Positions 16,698 through 27,332 of a stretch of 64,000 bases of DNA are shown here, one piece after another. The notes beneath the pieces are model-generated. The model had not been told where the DNA came from. It ran no database searches and was given only the letters and a program-made list of their open reading frames with translations. Where the stretch lies: assembly GCF_900114825.1 (NCBI RefSeq), contig NZ_FOUI01000001.1, forward strand, positions 393,067 to 457,066, in the 5' to 3' direction. Position 1 is the stretch's first letter. Every line of letters begins with the position of its first letter. The position numbers were made by a program, and so were the translations under genes. The DNA comes from Halopseudomonas yangmingensis. GTDB taxonomy: Bacteria > Pseudomonadota > Gammaproteobacteria > Pseudomonadales > Pseudomonadaceae.

Positions 16698-19480
16698 CGG
16701 TTTGATGAGTTCCTTCCCCAGAGCTCCAGCGCCTGTGCCAGTTCATCCCGCTGCAGGGGTTTGCCGAGCATGCACTGCATGCCTGCGGCGCTGGCACGAT
16801 CACGGTAGCCATCAATCACGTGTGCGGTGAGTGCCAGAACAGGGATGCCCGGAAGGTCTTGCTCCTGTTCAAAAAGACGGATCATTTGTGTGGCCTCGTA
16901 GCCATCCATCATCGGCATTTCACAGTCCATCAGGATTAACTGCCAGTGTGTCGGACGCGCACGGTATTCGGCCAGAGCTTCTGCACCGTTGCCAACCAGT
17001 TCGCACTGGTAGCCAAGGCTGTGCAGCATGCCGCGAATTACCATCTGGTTGACCGGGTTATCTTCGGCTACCAGGATGCGCAGGTCTCGCTTTGCCATTG
17101 ACTGGCGCTGTGCAGGCTCGGCAAGCGGTAGCTGATGTGTCAGCAGTTCATGCAGCGCGTCACGTAAATGGCCGGGTGTGATCGGCAGGTGCAACAGCTT
17201 GCAGTGTGCTGGCAGACGTTGTCGGACCTGATGCTGCCGATCCAGCAGGATCAGGCTTGGCAGCTTCTTGTCATGCAGTGACCAGAGTGCTCGGGATAGC
17301 TGTTCAAGGGGCATGCCGGTACTGTCCAGTATGATCAGGCGGGCAGATTCGCAAATGCTCTGTGGCAGATCTCGGGCGTAGCCGATGATGGTGATTCCAT
17401 TGCGCTGCAGCAGTTGCTGCAAGTGCTCTGCCGGTTGCTCCCGGATCACCAGTGCGGATAACGGGGCTGGCTCAGGGCAGGGGATAGAACGGCCGGGCAA
17501 CTCCAGTTCAAGAGTGAATGTAGAGCCGTGTTGTGGCTGGCTCTCGAGAGTGACGCGTCCTCCCATGATGCCCGCCAGTTCCTGGCAAATAGCGAGTCCA
17601 AGGCCGCTGCCGCCGTAACGCCGGGTGGTTGAGCTGTCTGCCTGGACGAAGGAGCGGAACAGGTGCTGGGCCGCTTCCGGAGCAATCCCGATACCGCTGT
17701 CGCGCACCACAAAGCGCAGCGACCAGTTTCCGTGCGACTGCTTTGCCGGCTGGCCTTCAATGTGCAGACTGACGCCGCCTCGGTCAGTGAATTTGAAAGC
17801 ATTGCTCAACAGGTTAAGCAGGATTTGCTTGATGCGGGTGGGGTCGCCAATCAGCTGCGAGGGAATGTTGCTGTTGACCCAGCAGTGCATGTCAAGTTGC
17901 TTGTCCAGCGCCTGGGCGGTAAACAGGCTGCAGCTGTCTGACAGCAGTTCTTCAGGATCAAAGGCAATCTGCTCCAGCTGCAGATTGCCGGATTCGATCC
18001 GGGCATAGTCGAGAATGTCGTTGATGATACTCAGCAAGGCCTTGCCTGATCCGTTGACAGTATCCAGGTAGTGGCGCTGTCGCTCGTTCAGCGGGGTGTC
18101 ACGCAGTAATTGCAGCATGCCCATAACACCATTGAGCGGTGTGCGGATTTCATGGCTCATGCGGGCCAGGAAGCGGTTCTGTGCATCCCGTTCGAGCTGT
18201 GCCTGCAGTGCCTTTTCGTCGGCCTGCTGGCGCTCTTCGCGCAGGGCGCGGATACGGTCGGCAAGGCCCAGGGAGAGCAATACCAGTTCACAGCTGACGC
18301 CCAGTTTGATCCACAGAGTGCCGGCACTGACATTGACCAGTAGTCCAAGGGAGTTGAGTGTGCTGATGATCAGGGAAACCAGCAGCAACCCCCAGGCCAG
18401 GGTGTAGAAAGAACCGTAGCGAAAGCCGCTGCGCCATACGTGGATGCCGCTGGCCAGCAGTATTATCGAACTGACCAGAACGGCCAGGCTGGCAAGGGTG
18501 TTGTAGGCATGCAGACCGATCACCGGAAGGCTGACGAGAAAAACCGCCATGATGGCCATCTTTGCTCGCAACAGCCGCTCAAGCTGGGGGAATTCCGTTG
18601 CTGTGTGCAGAAAGTGGCGACTGAACTGGGTGGCGACAATACAGTGACTGAACATCAGCATGTAAATGATGCTGGATTGCAGCATGCCGCCCGGACCACC
18701 AAACAACCACAGGGTGCCGTCAAAGCTGGCAATAAACAGCAGCATGTTGATGTTGTAGACCAGATACCAGAAGTAACTGCTTTCGCGTAGCGACAGGAAA
18801 AGGAACAGGTTGTAAAAGAATAAGCCGAACACCACGCCATAGAAGCTGCCATTGAACAGCATCAGGCGTTCCTGCTGGCTGGCGCTGGTTGACCAGCTGA
18901 CCAGATGCAGCGGCAGGCTGACGGTTGAGGTTGTGTCGACACGCAACAGGAACTGGTTGATGCCGGGCTCCAGCTGAACCGGCAGCCACGGGTTGCGGAC
19001 CATGACAGGGCGATCGGCAAGCGGGAGGTGGTCCCCGCTGCGCAGCATGCGCAGGTCGCCATCAGCTGGGATGTGCCAGAGTTGCAGGTCATCCAGCAAG
19101 GGGTAGCCTGGCTGCAGCACCATGGGTTCTGGTGCTGCCTGATTCAATTGAACGCTGAAACGAAACCACCAGACGGACTGGTTCTTGCCCTTGTTGGCAT
19201 GCACGCCTTGAACGGCTCGCCAGTCGGCGCTGTCTTGCAATGCCTCTTGCCAGCCCAGAGTGGCCTGCGGGTCCTCACGAAACTCCAGCCAGGGTGCAAG
19301 GTTGAGATGCTGGTGGGGCGTTTCCAGGACCAGTAGGGGGCTGGCTGCCAGGGCGGGTGTGCTGCAGATGAATAGGTACAACAGTAGCCAGCGCAGCAAT
19401 CCTGGTCGGCACAGCACCGGTGGTCTGGGGCATGCGCAAGGCGCACGCCCCGGCAAGGGTGGATTGCAGCGACTGTCCAT
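16667..19480 (-). CDS. Hybrid sensor histidine kinase (7TMR-DISM type)
   Basis: A large (about 937 aa) membrane kinase. A signal-like hydrophobic stretch (LLRWLLLYLFICSTPALA) is followed by a periplasmic 7TMR-DISMED2 carbohydrate-like sensor (about residues 45-175) and seven membrane helices (about 195-400). A short coiled coil (REERQQADEKALQAQLERDA) leads to the HisKA domain with the phospho-His in MSHEIRTPLNG. The HATPase has NLLSNAFKFTD, DSGIGIAPE and GGSGLGLAIC. A C-terminal receiver (ILVAEDNPVNQMVI) has the acceptor Asp in LILMDCEMPMMDGY. No cognate regulator is adjacent, and no HPt domain is present. The signal is unknown. The ATG at 19480 has AGGA upstream; 19543 has none. Confidence 0.92.
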   Translation of the reverse strand: MDSRCNPPLPGRAPCACPRPPVLCRPGLLRWLLLYLFICSTPALAASPLLVLETPHQHLNLAPWLEFREDPQATLGWQEALQDSADWRAVQGVHANKGKNQSVWWFRFSVQLNQAAPEPMVLQPGYPLLDDLQLWHIPADGDLRMLRSGDHLPLADRPVMVRNPWLPVQLEPGINQFLLRVDTTSTVSLPLHLVSWSTSASQQERLMLFNGSFYGVVFGLFFYNLFLFLSLRESSYFWYLVYNINMLLFIASFDGTLWLFGGPGGMLQSSIIYMLMFSHCIVATQFSRHFLHTATEFPQLERLLRAKMAIMAVFLVSLPVIGLHAYNTLASLAVLVSSIILLASGIHVWRSGFRYGSFYTLAWGLLLVSLIISTLNSLGLLVNVSAGTLWIKLGVSCELVLLSLGLADRIRALREERQQADEKALQAQLERDAQNRFLARMSHEIRTPLNGVMGMLQLLRDTPLNERQRHYLDTVNGSGKALLSIINDILDYARIESGNLQLEQIAFDPEELLSDSCSLFTAQALDKQLDMHCWVNSNIPSQLIGDPTRIKQILLNLLSNAFKFTDRGGVSLHIEGQPAKQSHGNWSLRFVVRDSGIGIAPEAAQHLFRSFVQADSSTTRRYGGSGLGLAICQELAGIMGGRVTLESQPQHGSTFTLELELPGRSIPCPEPAPLSALVIREQPAEHLQQLLQRNGITIIGYARDLPQSICESARLIILDSTGMPLEQLSRALWSLHDKKLPSLILLDRQHQVRQRLPAHCKLLHLPITPGHLRDALHELLTHQLPLAEPAQRQSMAKRDLRILVAEDNPVNQMVIRGMLHSLGYQCELVGNGAEALAEYRARPTHWQLILMDCEMPMMDGYEATQMIRLFEQEQDLPGIPVLALTAHVIDGYRDRASAAGMQCMLGKPLQRDELAQALELWGRNSSNRQNNSSSDTP

Positions 19481-19583
19481 GCCGGCATTTCCTGGTGGTT
19501 GCTGTTGTGATTGTTCTGGCTGCGCGAAAGCGTGCTCCCGCATCGACTACATCAGAATGCTAGCACAGGCTCCGGTTCTTGCT

Positions 19584-21569
19584 TTATTGCTGCCGCCGGA
19601 TCAACCGGCGGTGCAGGAACCGGCTTGGGTGGAGCGCATCAACCAGATCCCGGGGGAGCGGGAAAGCCTCATTGCACACCCAGGCGGCCAGCAGTTCAGC
19701 GCTCAATGGGCAGCTTACCAGGCCGCGTGAGCCGTGCCCGGTGTTCACGAACAGTCCGGGGTAGGTGCGTGTGATTGTGTCAGGCTTCTTGCTGGCATCC
19801 TTGGCCAGTTCGGCGTAATCCTCAAAGAAGGCGTCGGCATCAGCGAGCGGGCCAATCACCGGAAGGTAATCGGGTGTACTGCAGCGCAGCCCTGCACGTG
19901 CCTTGAGCGCTGCCGGTTGCAGCTGCTGCAATGCCAGTAGTGACTCCATGTCCGGACTGAGTCCGCGCAACATCTCCAGGTTGCCAGCATTTTCCTCTTC
20001 GCTGGGTTCGCTGTCGAAACGATCAAAACGGAAGCTGGCTCCCACATGATGTTCGTCCAGGCGAGCCGGCGATATGTAGCCGGCGCCGCACAGTACCGTT
20101 CGCAGGCTTCGGCTGGCCGGTGTGGCCGGTAGATGGGTGATTTGTCCTCGAATCGGTTTTAACGGCAACTGTGCACTCTGTGCCAGTTGCAGGCTGTCTA
20201 CGGCGCCACAGATTACAGCTACACCGGCTGTTGCGAGGTGCTGGCCGTTAGCGTCGAGAGCCGCCCACTGGCCTTGCCGGTGATCGAGCTGTGCCACGGC
20301 GCTATTGCCAAGCAGGCGGATACCCGGCTGTTCAAGCATGGCCCGGCAGAGAGCCGGCGGGTTGGCCCAGCCAGCAGCCGGAAATAACAGGGCCTGAGTG
20401 TTGATGGCAACCCCGGCAAGGTCGCTGGCCTGCTGGCTATCCAGCAGTTGCAGAAAGCTTGGCGGGTAGCCGGCCTCGCCCAGCGCCTGCAATCGCTTGA
20501 GTTCGGCCTCGTCGGTTGGCAATTGCAATACGCCGCACGCCTGACGGTTTACACCATCATCGGGTAACAACGCCTGCAGGTGACGCAGACAATGGCCGTA
20601 ACTGCTTTCGACAAAGCGTGACAAAGGTGTGCTGTGAGGAGACAGGCGCACATAGAGTATGCCCTGGGGATTGCCTGACGCCTCGCTGGCCGGCTCGCTG
20701 TGGCGATCCAGCAAGGTTACTTGCCAGCCGCGTCGGGCCAGCGCCCAGGCGCTGCTGATGCCAGCCAGTCCGGCACCTATTACCAATGCGGTACGCGGCT
20801 GCTGAAGGTCGGCTTCGGGGCGGCACAGCCAGGGGGCTTGCCATTGCTGCGTTACGGGGTGCTGCAGGTGGCCGCAGAGCATTTCGCGCTTGCTGCCATA
20901 GCCGGGAACCTTGTTCAACTGGAAGCCGGCAGCCTGAAGTCCGCGACGGACATCGCCGGCGCAGGTGAAGGTGGCCATGCTGGTGCCTGGCACTGATAGC
21001 CTGGCCATTTGCTCGAACAGTTCGGGTCGCCACATATCGGGGTTTTTGGCGGGAGCGAAGCCATCCAGAAACCAGGCATCTATTTGTGCATCCAGTTGTT
21101 CGAACATCTGCACGGCATCGCCAATCAGCAGGGTCAGATTGATTCGTCCACCGGAAAAACTGAAGTGTTGCCAGCCTGGGGGCAATGCCTGATAGCTGTC
21201 CAGCAGTGTGTCGCTGAGAGGCTGCAGTTCAGGCCACAGGGATAATGCCTTGCGCAGGTCGTCAGGATGCAGCGGAAAACGCTCGCAGCTGATGAAGTGC
21301 AAGCGTGCGCCCCGTGGCGCACTACGCTCCCAGAGCTCCCAGGCGCAGAGAAAATTCAGGCCGGTACCAAAGCCTGTTTCGGCAATGCTGAAATTGGCAT
21401 CCTCCGCCAGTGCAGCCCAGCGCTCGGCCAATTGGTTGTGTTGCAGGAAAACATGCCGGGTTTCAGCAAGGCCGTTGACGCGCGAGAAATAGACGTCACC
21501 GAAACGGCCTGAGCTTGGTTGCCCGTCGGCGTCCCAGATCAGTTCGGCAAACTGTGTTTCATTGCTCAT
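19584..21569 (-). CDS. mnmC: Bifunctional tRNA mnm5s2U biosynthesis protein MnmC
   Basis: A 661-aa enzyme finishing the wobble-uridine modification mnm5s2U34. The N-terminal half is the SAM-dependent methyltransferase (FSIAETGFGTGLNFLCAW, WFLDGFAPAKNPDMW). The C-terminal half is the FAD-dependent oxidase that removes carboxymethyl groups (VIGAGLAGISSAWALARRGW, LYVRLSPHSTPLSRF, and NTGHGSRGLVSCPLSAELLA near the end). Length and order match E. coli MnmC. The start MSNETQFAELIWDADGQP is the family start. Neighbouring genes are unrelated. Confidence 0.95.
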   Translation of the reverse strand: MSNETQFAELIWDADGQPSSGRFGDVYFSRVNGLAETRHVFLQHNQLAERWAALAEDANFSIAETGFGTGLNFLCAWELWERSAPRGARLHFISCERFPLHPDDLRKALSLWPELQPLSDTLLDSYQALPPGWQHFSFSGGRINLTLLIGDAVQMFEQLDAQIDAWFLDGFAPAKNPDMWRPELFEQMARLSVPGTSMATFTCAGDVRRGLQAAGFQLNKVPGYGSKREMLCGHLQHPVTQQWQAPWLCRPEADLQQPRTALVIGAGLAGISSAWALARRGWQVTLLDRHSEPASEASGNPQGILYVRLSPHSTPLSRFVESSYGHCLRHLQALLPDDGVNRQACGVLQLPTDEAELKRLQALGEAGYPPSFLQLLDSQQASDLAGVAINTQALLFPAAGWANPPALCRAMLEQPGIRLLGNSAVAQLDHRQGQWAALDANGQHLATAGVAVICGAVDSLQLAQSAQLPLKPIRGQITHLPATPASRSLRTVLCGAGYISPARLDEHHVGASFRFDRFDSEPSEEENAGNLEMLRGLSPDMESLLALQQLQPAALKARAGLRCSTPDYLPVIGPLADADAFFEDYAELAKDASKKPDTITRTYPGLFVNTGHGSRGLVSCPLSAELLAAWVCNEAFPLPRDLVDALHPSRFLHRRLIRRQQ

Positions 21570-21787
21570 GGCGATTTCCCTGCAGGCAAAAGCAGTCATT
21601 GTAACCTGCATGCGAGCCGCTCGAGCCGGTATTCCCGGGAGGGCTGCGCGACCAATCAGCGCAGCAGAATCCGGGCAGGTATCCAACCAAGGTCTAAGCT
21701 GGGTAATACGTTGGTCGAATGGTGTCGATAAGACGAGGCGGTGAGACTGTTCCCACAAATCGAAAACGGTTACCGAGGTGTCCCAGA

Positions 21788-23749
21788 ATGAGTGCCGAAC
21801 AACTCTACCCAGTCCCCCAGGACTTTGCCTGCAATGCGCTGATCGATGACGAGCAGTACCAGCAGATGTACCAGGCATCCATCGATGATCCGGAGGGTTT
21901 CTGGGCCGGGCAGGCGACACGTCTGAGCTGGATGCGGCCGTTCCGCAAGGTCAAGCGGACCTCCTTCGACGATCATAACGTGGATATCAACTGGTTTGTT
22001 GACGGGCACCTGAATGTCTCCGCCAACTGTCTAGACCGGCACCTTGCCGAGCGTGGTGATCAGGTGGCGATCATCTGGGAAGCGGATGAACCGGGTGAGT
22101 CGCGCAGTATCACCTACCGCGAACTGCACCGTGATGTTTGCCGCTTTGCCGACGTGCTCAAGCGCCAGGGGGTCGCCCAGGGTGATGTGGTGACCATCTA
22201 TATGCCAATGATTCCGGAAGCTGCCGTGGCGATGCTGGCGTGTACCCGTATCGGTGCTGTGCATTCGGTGGTGTTTGCCGGATTCTCGCCGGAGGCGCTG
22301 GCCGGTCGTATCCTTGACTGCAAGTCGAATCTGGTGATTACGGCGGATGAGGGGCGTCGTGGCGGCCGAAGCATTCCGCTGAAAGTCAACGTCGATGAGG
22401 CCTTGACCAATCCGGAAATCAAGAGCGTAGAGCGGGTGATTGTGGTTCGCCGAACCGGTGCTGATATCCGCTGGCATGAGCACCGTGATCGTGACTACAC
22501 CGTGCTGATGGAGCAGGCCGATGACTTTTGTCCGCCTGACCCGATGGACAGCGAAGCTCCGCTATTTATCCTGTACACCTCGGGTTCGACAGGCAAGCCC
22601 AAGGGTATCATGCATACCACGGCCGGCTATCTGCTGTATGCCGCGCTGACCCACCAGTATGTGTTCGATTATCAACCGGGAGAGGTGTATTGGTGCACCG
22701 CCGATATCGGCTGGGTAACCGGGCATAGCTATACCCTCTATGGGCCGCTGGCCAATGGCGCGACCACAGTGATGTTCGAAGGGATACCCAATTACCCTGA
22801 CGTTACCCGTCTGGCGCAGATTATCGACAAGCACAAGGTCAGCATCCTGTATACCGCGCCGACAGCTATCCGCTCGATGATGGCGCTTGGCAAGGCAGCG
22901 GTGGAGGGTGCTGACGGCAGCAGCCTGCGCCTGCTCGGCTCGGTGGGCGAGCCGATCAACCCGGAAGCCTGGCACTGGTATTACGAAACGGTTGGCCAGA
23001 GCCGCTGCCCGATTGTCGACACCTGGTGGCAGACAGAAACCGGCGGCATTCTGATTACCCCGCTGCCGGGAGCTACGGCACTCAAGCCCGGATCGGCAAC
23101 CCGTCCGTTCTTTGGCGTGCAGCCGGCGCTGGTGGATAACCTTGGCAATGTTCTGGAGGGTGCGACTGAAGGCAATCTGGTGTTACTGGATTCCTGGCCG
23201 GGACAGTCCCGTTCGATCTGGGGTGACCATGAGCGCTTTGTCGAAACCTACTTCAAAACATTCAAGGGCACCTACTTCACTGGCGACGGCGCGCGCCGTG
23301 ATGAAGACGGGTATTACTGGATTACCGGTCGGGTTGACGATGTGCTGAATGTGTCCGGACATCGCATGGGGACCGCCGAGGTTGAAAGCGCGCTGGTCGC
23401 ACACCGACATGTTGCCGAAGCCGCCGTGGTGGGCGTGCCCCATGATCTCAAGGGGCAGGGCATCTACGTATATGTAACCCTGATCGAGGGCGTTGAGCCG
23501 AGCGAGCAGTTGCGTCAGGAACTGCGTCAATGGGTTCGCCGCGAGATCGGACCTATTGCCACGCCAGACTGTATCCAGTGGGCGCCAGGTTTGCCGAAAA
23601 CCCGTTCGGGCAAGATCATGCGGCGCATCCTGCGCAAGATTGCGGTGGGCGAATATGAGGGGCTGGGTGATATCTCGACGCTGGCCGAGCCGGGTGTCGT
23701 CGAGGATCTGATTAATGAGCACCGGGCGATGATGAGCAAGTCCGCCTGA
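21788..23749 (+). CDS. acsA: Acetyl-CoA synthetase
   Basis: A 653-aa cytosolic AMP-forming ligase that activates acetate with CoA. Family motifs are all present: the P-loop [34 protein letters not shown], the [17 protein letters not shown] hinge, and [11 protein letters not shown] with the conserved lysine that protein acetylation switches off. The start [10 protein letters not shown] follows GAGG; an upstream extension in the same frame looks non-coding. A strong terminator follows. It is monocistronic and divergent from mnmC. Confidence 0.95.
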   Translation: MSAEQLYPVPQDFACNALIDDEQYQQMYQASIDDPEGFWAGQATRLSWMRPFRKVKRTSFDDHNVDINWFVDGHLNVSANCLDRHLAERGDQVAIIWEADEPGESRSITYRELHRDVCRFADVLKRQGVAQGDVVTIYMPMIPEAAVAMLACTRIGAVHSVVFAGFSPEALAGRILDCKSNLVITADEGRRGGRSIPLKVNVDEALTNPEIKSVERVIVVRRTGADIRWHEHRDRDYTVLMEQADDFCPPDPMDSEAPLFILYTSGSTGKPKGIMHTTAGYLLYAALTHQYVFDYQPGEVYWCTADIGWVTGHSYTLYGPLANGATTVMFEGIPNYPDVTRLAQIIDKHKVSILYTAPTAIRSMMALGKAAVEGADGSSLRLLGSVGEPINPEAWHWYYETVGQSRCPIVDTWWQTETGGILITPLPGATALKPGSATRPFFGVQPALVDNLGNVLEGATEGNLVLLDSWPGQSRSIWGDHERFVETYFKTFKGTYFTGDGARRDEDGYYWITGRVDDVLNVSGHRMGTAEVESALVAHRHVAEAAVVGVPHDLKGQGIYVYVTLIEGVEPSEQLRQELRQWVRREIGPIATPDCIQWAPGLPKTRSGKIMRRILRKIAVGEYEGLGDISTLAEPGVVEDLINEHRAMMSKSA

Positions 23750-23784
23750 GTTCCCCGGGACAGGCATGACTGTTCCAGCATTGC

Positions 23785-23808
23785 AGCCGCCTTCGGGCGG
23801 CTTTTTTT
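23785..23808 (+). terminator. Intrinsic terminator after acsA
   Basis: Seven-base stem AGCCGCC / GGCGGCT closed by a UUCG tetraloop and followed by a run of seven T. It lies 36 bp after the acsA stop. Confidence 0.9.
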
Positions 23809-23880
23809 ATTTTATAGTGATTGGCCGGGCCGGCGGGATTGCGGATAATCCGGTGAAACCCTTAAAAGGAGATCAGGATC

Positions 23881-24309
23881 ATGCAGAAAGTTCTTTTGCC
23901 GTTTGACGGTTCACCCAGCGCCCGTCGTGCGCTTGACTATCTGGTTACCCTGCAGCGCCGGCTGGGAGATTTGCAGGTCGAGGTGCTGAATGTCCAGTCC
24001 GAACCGAAGCTGTATGGCAACTATGTATCTGCCAGCATGTTGCAGCAGCTGAATGCCGGTGCGCTTGATCATGCCCGTGAACTGACCGACAAGGCTGCCG
24101 CAGTGCTTGCCGAGGCCGGGATTACGCATGCTTGCCATCAGGTGGTTGGTGATGTTTCTGCTGAGATATCCAAGGCTATCAGCCGTCTGGACTGTGACAG
24201 CGTGGTTATGGGCACTCGTGGAATGGGTGGCCTTGGCAATCTGGTCATGGGTTCGGTGGCGACCCGCGTGGTGCATGATGTTCCGGTGCCGGTGCTGCTG
24301 GTCAAGTAA
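23881..24309 (+). CDS. Universal stress protein (UspA family)
   Basis: A 142-aa cytosolic protein with the Usp fold. It starts KVLLPFDGSPSARRALDYL, and the C-terminal ATP-binding motif GTRGMGGLGNLVMGSVATRV fits G-2x-G-9x-G-S, so it is likely an ATP-binding Usp. AAAAGGAGATCAGG gives a strong ribosome binding site. The two-component regulator gene begins only 3 bp after its stop, which implies co-transcription and perhaps shared stress control. Confidence 0.92.
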   Translation: MQKVLLPFDGSPSARRALDYLVTLQRRLGDLQVEVLNVQSEPKLYGNYVSASMLQQLNAGALDHARELTDKAAAVLAEAGITHACHQVVGDVSAEISKAISRLDCDSVVMGTRGMGGLGNLVMGSVATRVVHDVPVPVLLVK

Positions 24310-24312
24310 CCG

Positions 24313-25029
24313 GTGAACCCGCCTGTGCCACCAGCAGAAAGCCTGCTGATCGTCGAAGATGACCCGCGCCTGTCCTCACTGATCGGTGAGTTTCTGGAAG
24401 CTCAGGGCTTTCAGGTGTCCTGCCTGGATTCAGGGCGGGCAGCGGTTGAGTATATTCTGGCAAGCCAGCCGGATCTGGTGATTCTGGACCTGATGTTGCC
24501 CGTTGAGGATGGTCTGAGTATCAGTCGGCGATTGCGTGCCAGTGGGTACCAGCGCCCGCTGCTGATGCTGACTGCTCTGGGTGAGGATGAGGCACAGATT
24601 CGTGGCTTTGATGCCGGTGCCGATGACTATGTCAGCAAACCGGTCCGGCCTCAGGTATTGCTGGCCAGAGTGCGCGCCCTGTTGCGCCGTCATGCGGTGT
24701 TGGTCACTACCGAGTTGCTCGATTTCGGGCGGCTGCAAATGGACGGCAGGCGGCGTGAGGTGTGGCTGGACTCGCAGCCGGTAGATCTGACGGCTGCCGA
24801 ATTTGATCTGCTCTGGCTGCTGGCGACGCATCCCGGTCGTGTGCTCAGCCGTGAGGAGATTTTCAGTGCCCTTCGGGGAATAGAATATGACGGTCAGGAC
24901 CGCTCGGTGGATGTGCGGATTTCACGCATCCGGCCGCGGATCGGTGATGACCCCGAGCACCCCCGTCTGATCAAGACTCTGCGCGGCAAGGGGTATATGT
25001 TTGTGCCGCCTGTTGCAGGCTCCCTGTGA
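24313..25029 (+). CDS. rstA: OmpR-family response regulator, RstA-like
   Basis: A 238-aa DNA-binding regulator. The N-terminal receiver (LLIVEDDPRLSSLIGEF) has the phospho-Asp at about residue 59 in LVILDLMLPVEDG and the switch Lys in DDYVSKPVRP. The C-terminal winged helix contains FDLLWLLATHPGRVLSREEI and ALRGIEYDGQDRSVDVRISR, very close to what I recall of E. coli RstA. The start is GTG, 3 bp after the usp stop. The kinase start overlaps its stop by 4 bp. The name is given by resemblance; the signal and targets are unknown. Confidence 0.85.
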   Translation: MNPPVPPAESLLIVEDDPRLSSLIGEFLEAQGFQVSCLDSGRAAVEYILASQPDLVILDLMLPVEDGLSISRRLRASGYQRPLLMLTALGEDEAQIRGFDAGADDYVSKPVRPQVLLARVRALLRRHAVLVTTELLDFGRLQMDGRRREVWLDSQPVDLTAAEFDLLWLLATHPGRVLSREEIFSALRGIEYDGQDRSVDVRISRIRPRIGDDPEHPRLIKTLRGKGYMFVPPVAGSL

Positions 25030-26609
25030 ACTCGATCTTTCTGCGGATCTACGGTGGAATCCTGCTGGTGCTTGTGGGCGTTTCGCTGCTTGCATTGCTG
25101 GGCGTGCAGATGGTTAACGGGCTGCGTATCGAGCAGTATCGCGAGCAGATCGCGCACGGTACCTTTCGTCTGATGGCCGATAACCTGGCTCCGCTGGAAC
25201 GTGCCCAGCGCAGTAAAATGCTGGCGCTCTGGACCCGGCTGGTCGGTGTGCCGCTGGAATTGCGTTACCTGCCGACGCTTGGACTCGAATCCTCGGTTGC
25301 CAGCCGCTTGCAACGTGGCCAGGTGCTGGTAAGACCTGCGGGTCAGGACGCTGTCAATGTGTTTGTGATGGCCGATAACAGTGCTGAGCTGGTGCTGACG
25401 GCGAACATCCAGCAGATATCCGAGCAGCTCGGGCGCGCCACATTGTTCCTGATCGCCGATGAGTTGGTGCGCCATCCCGAATCGCAGATGCCAACGCAGC
25501 TGGCTGCCCTTGCCCGTGACAAGGCGTTTGGCTATCCGTTGCGGCTGTTTGATATGGCCGAGGTGGATCTGGATGTTGAACAGCGTCGCCGCCTGGAAGA
25601 AAGCGATACGGTGCTGACACTGGGGCCGGACAGTCAGTCACTGTTGCTGTTTATGAAGATTCCCGATACCCGCTGGGTGCTGGGGCTCGGGCCTTTGCAC
25701 CAGATGTCCGAGTATCCGCCCAGTCTGTTGCTGCCAACTGTACTGCTGGCCCTGACATTGATCGGGTTGCTGATTTATCTGCTGGTGCGCCAGCTTGAAC
25801 AGCGGCTGAGGGGGCTTGAGCGGGTGGCTGTGGACATTGCGCGGGGCAATCTGGATGCACGGGCTGATGTGGCCGGAGCCGACAGTGTTGGTCAACTGGC
25901 AACCAGCTTTAACGATATGGCCAGTCACTTGCAGGGGCTGATGGCTATCCAGCGGGAAATGATCAGTGCCGTGTCGCATGAGCTGCGTACACCGATAGCT
26001 CGCCTGCGCTTTGGGCTGGAAATGCTCGAGTGTGCAGACAGTTCGTCTGACCGCCAGCGGTTTGCGCGAGGAATGGATAGTGATTTGAGTGATCTGGACG
26101 GGCTGGTTGACGAAATCCTTACCTACGCCCGGCTGGAGCAAGGTGCGCCTGCGATGCGCATGCAGGCGGTGAATCTGCGCAAGCTGGCTGAAACACTGGC
26201 TGACGAGATGCAGCCCTTGCGTGCTGATCTGCAGTTACTGATCCAGATACCGGACATCTGGGTGGATGCCGAGCCGCGCTATCTGCAACGGGCTATTGCC
26301 AATCTGGTTGGTAATGCGATGCGCCATGCATCAGCGCGTTTGGCAGTCAGTGCCGAGTTGCTGGACGGACAGTGCCAGTTGCGTATAGAAGACGACGGGC
26401 CTGGCATTCCGGAACAGCAGCGCGCCCGCATCTTTACACCTTTCTTGCGCCTGGATGACAGTCGTACCCGTGCATCGGGCGGGTACGGACTGGGTCTGGC
26501 GATCGTACGCCGTATCGCCTTCTGGCATCGCGGGCAGGTATGGGTCGAGGAGTCCGCGACACTGGGCGGGGCCTGCTTTGTACTGGCCTTGCCGCAGCGT
26601 CAGCAGTAA
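25026..26609 (+). CDS. rstB: Sensor histidine kinase, RstB-like
   Basis: A 527-aa inner-membrane kinase, partner of the regulator it overlaps (GTGA junction). It has an N-terminal helix (about 8-28), a periplasmic domain of about 210 residues, and a second helix (about 236-256). A HAMP domain follows (LERVAVDIARGNLDARADV), then HisKA with the phospho-His in VSHELRTPIARLRF, and a HATPase with NLVGNAMRHA, EDDGPGIPEQ and GGYGLGLAIVRRIA. The domain order matches RstB, with a longer periplasmic sensor than the E. coli protein. The start codon is GTG. Confidence 0.87.
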   Translation: MNSIFLRIYGGILLVLVGVSLLALLGVQMVNGLRIEQYREQIAHGTFRLMADNLAPLERAQRSKMLALWTRLVGVPLELRYLPTLGLESSVASRLQRGQVLVRPAGQDAVNVFVMADNSAELVLTANIQQISEQLGRATLFLIADELVRHPESQMPTQLAALARDKAFGYPLRLFDMAEVDLDVEQRRRLEESDTVLTLGPDSQSLLLFMKIPDTRWVLGLGPLHQMSEYPPSLLLPTVLLALTLIGLLIYLLVRQLEQRLRGLERVAVDIARGNLDARADVAGADSVGQLATSFNDMASHLQGLMAIQREMISAVSHELRTPIARLRFGLEMLECADSSSDRQRFARGMDSDLSDLDGLVDEILTYARLEQGAPAMRMQAVNLRKLAETLADEMQPLRADLQLLIQIPDIWVDAEPRYLQRAIANLVGNAMRHASARLAVSAELLDGQCQLRIEDDGPGIPEQQRARIFTPFLRLDDSRTRASGGYGLGLAIVRRIAFWHRGQVWVEESATLGGACFVLALPQRQQ

Positions 26610-26615
26610 TGGCAA

Positions 26616-27242
26616 TCAGTTGGGTGCGCGACCACTGACCAGCAGGCGGAAGGCTGTGGCGGCGGGACCCGGATTGGGCTTGCGGCCGCAAATCATGTCG
26701 CAATAAATCAGCCCTTCGCCAATCTTGATGATGTAGAAAGCCAGATTCTCGGCATCCATTTCCGGCGCTATATTGCCTGCGGCTATCTGCTCTTCGAGCA
26801 GGCGTCGCCAGGTCTCGATCAGCCGGTCTTGCAAACCGGAGATGTTCGAGGTCAGCAGTTGCAGTGCCCACTGGGGTTCATTGTGCAGGAAGTCGTGCAG
26901 GGGTTTTGCTTCCAGCAGGGCGTGATTGATATCGGAATAGATGCGCGTGAGAAAGTCTACTCCTTCAAGTCCGGGTACGGCCCGCGCGTTGTCGATTGTC
27001 TCGTCATAGACTGTTTTGTAGAGCGACCAGAGAATTTCGCCCATCAGCAGGTCCTTGTTGCCGACCCAGCGCATCAGGGTGGCGCGTCCCACACCGAGTT
27101 CTTCGGCCAGCAGTGACAGGTTCAGTCGACGACCTTCCAGCCACCAGCGTCGTGCCATGCGGAAGGCTGACAGCGGTGTGGCGCGTTCTTCAGATTTGCT
27201 TTGCGCCAGAGCCATGGCAAGGGGTGTAGACGGAGTGGTCAT
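26616..27242 (-). CDS. TetR/AcrR family regulator (QsdR-like)
   Basis: A 208-aa repressor-type protein with an N-terminal helix-turn-helix in LNLSLLAEELGVGRATLMRWVGNKDLL. The HTH begins about residue 35, later than in most TetR proteins, and the C-terminal ligand domain (LEGVDFLTRIYSDINHALLEAKPLHDF) resembles the QsdR branch as I remember it. The gene lies downstream of the SDR gene on the same strand with 90 bp between, which is room for its own promoter. The target is unknown; the SDR is the nearest candidate. Confidence 0.8.
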   Translation of the reverse strand: MTTPSTPLAMALAQSKSEERATPLSAFRMARRWWLEGRRLNLSLLAEELGVGRATLMRWVGNKDLLMGEILWSLYKTVYDETIDNARAVPGLEGVDFLTRIYSDINHALLEAKPLHDFLHNEPQWALQLLTSNISGLQDRLIETWRRLLEEQIAAGNIAPEMDAENLAFYIIKIGEGLIYCDMICGRKPNPGPAATAFRLLVSGRAPN

Positions 27243-27332
27243 TGCATCAGAACCTGTTCAAGTGTGCAGATTGTATTGGCGCGAGAATTTTACCAGCAGC
27301 GATACCATGAATGAAAGTGTTCGGGCTGCTGG

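Noticed and set aside
19584..21920. Longer form of MnmC starting at 21920
   Set aside because: The extra 117 residues are Arg-rich and unlike the family; ATG 21569 gives the normal N terminus.
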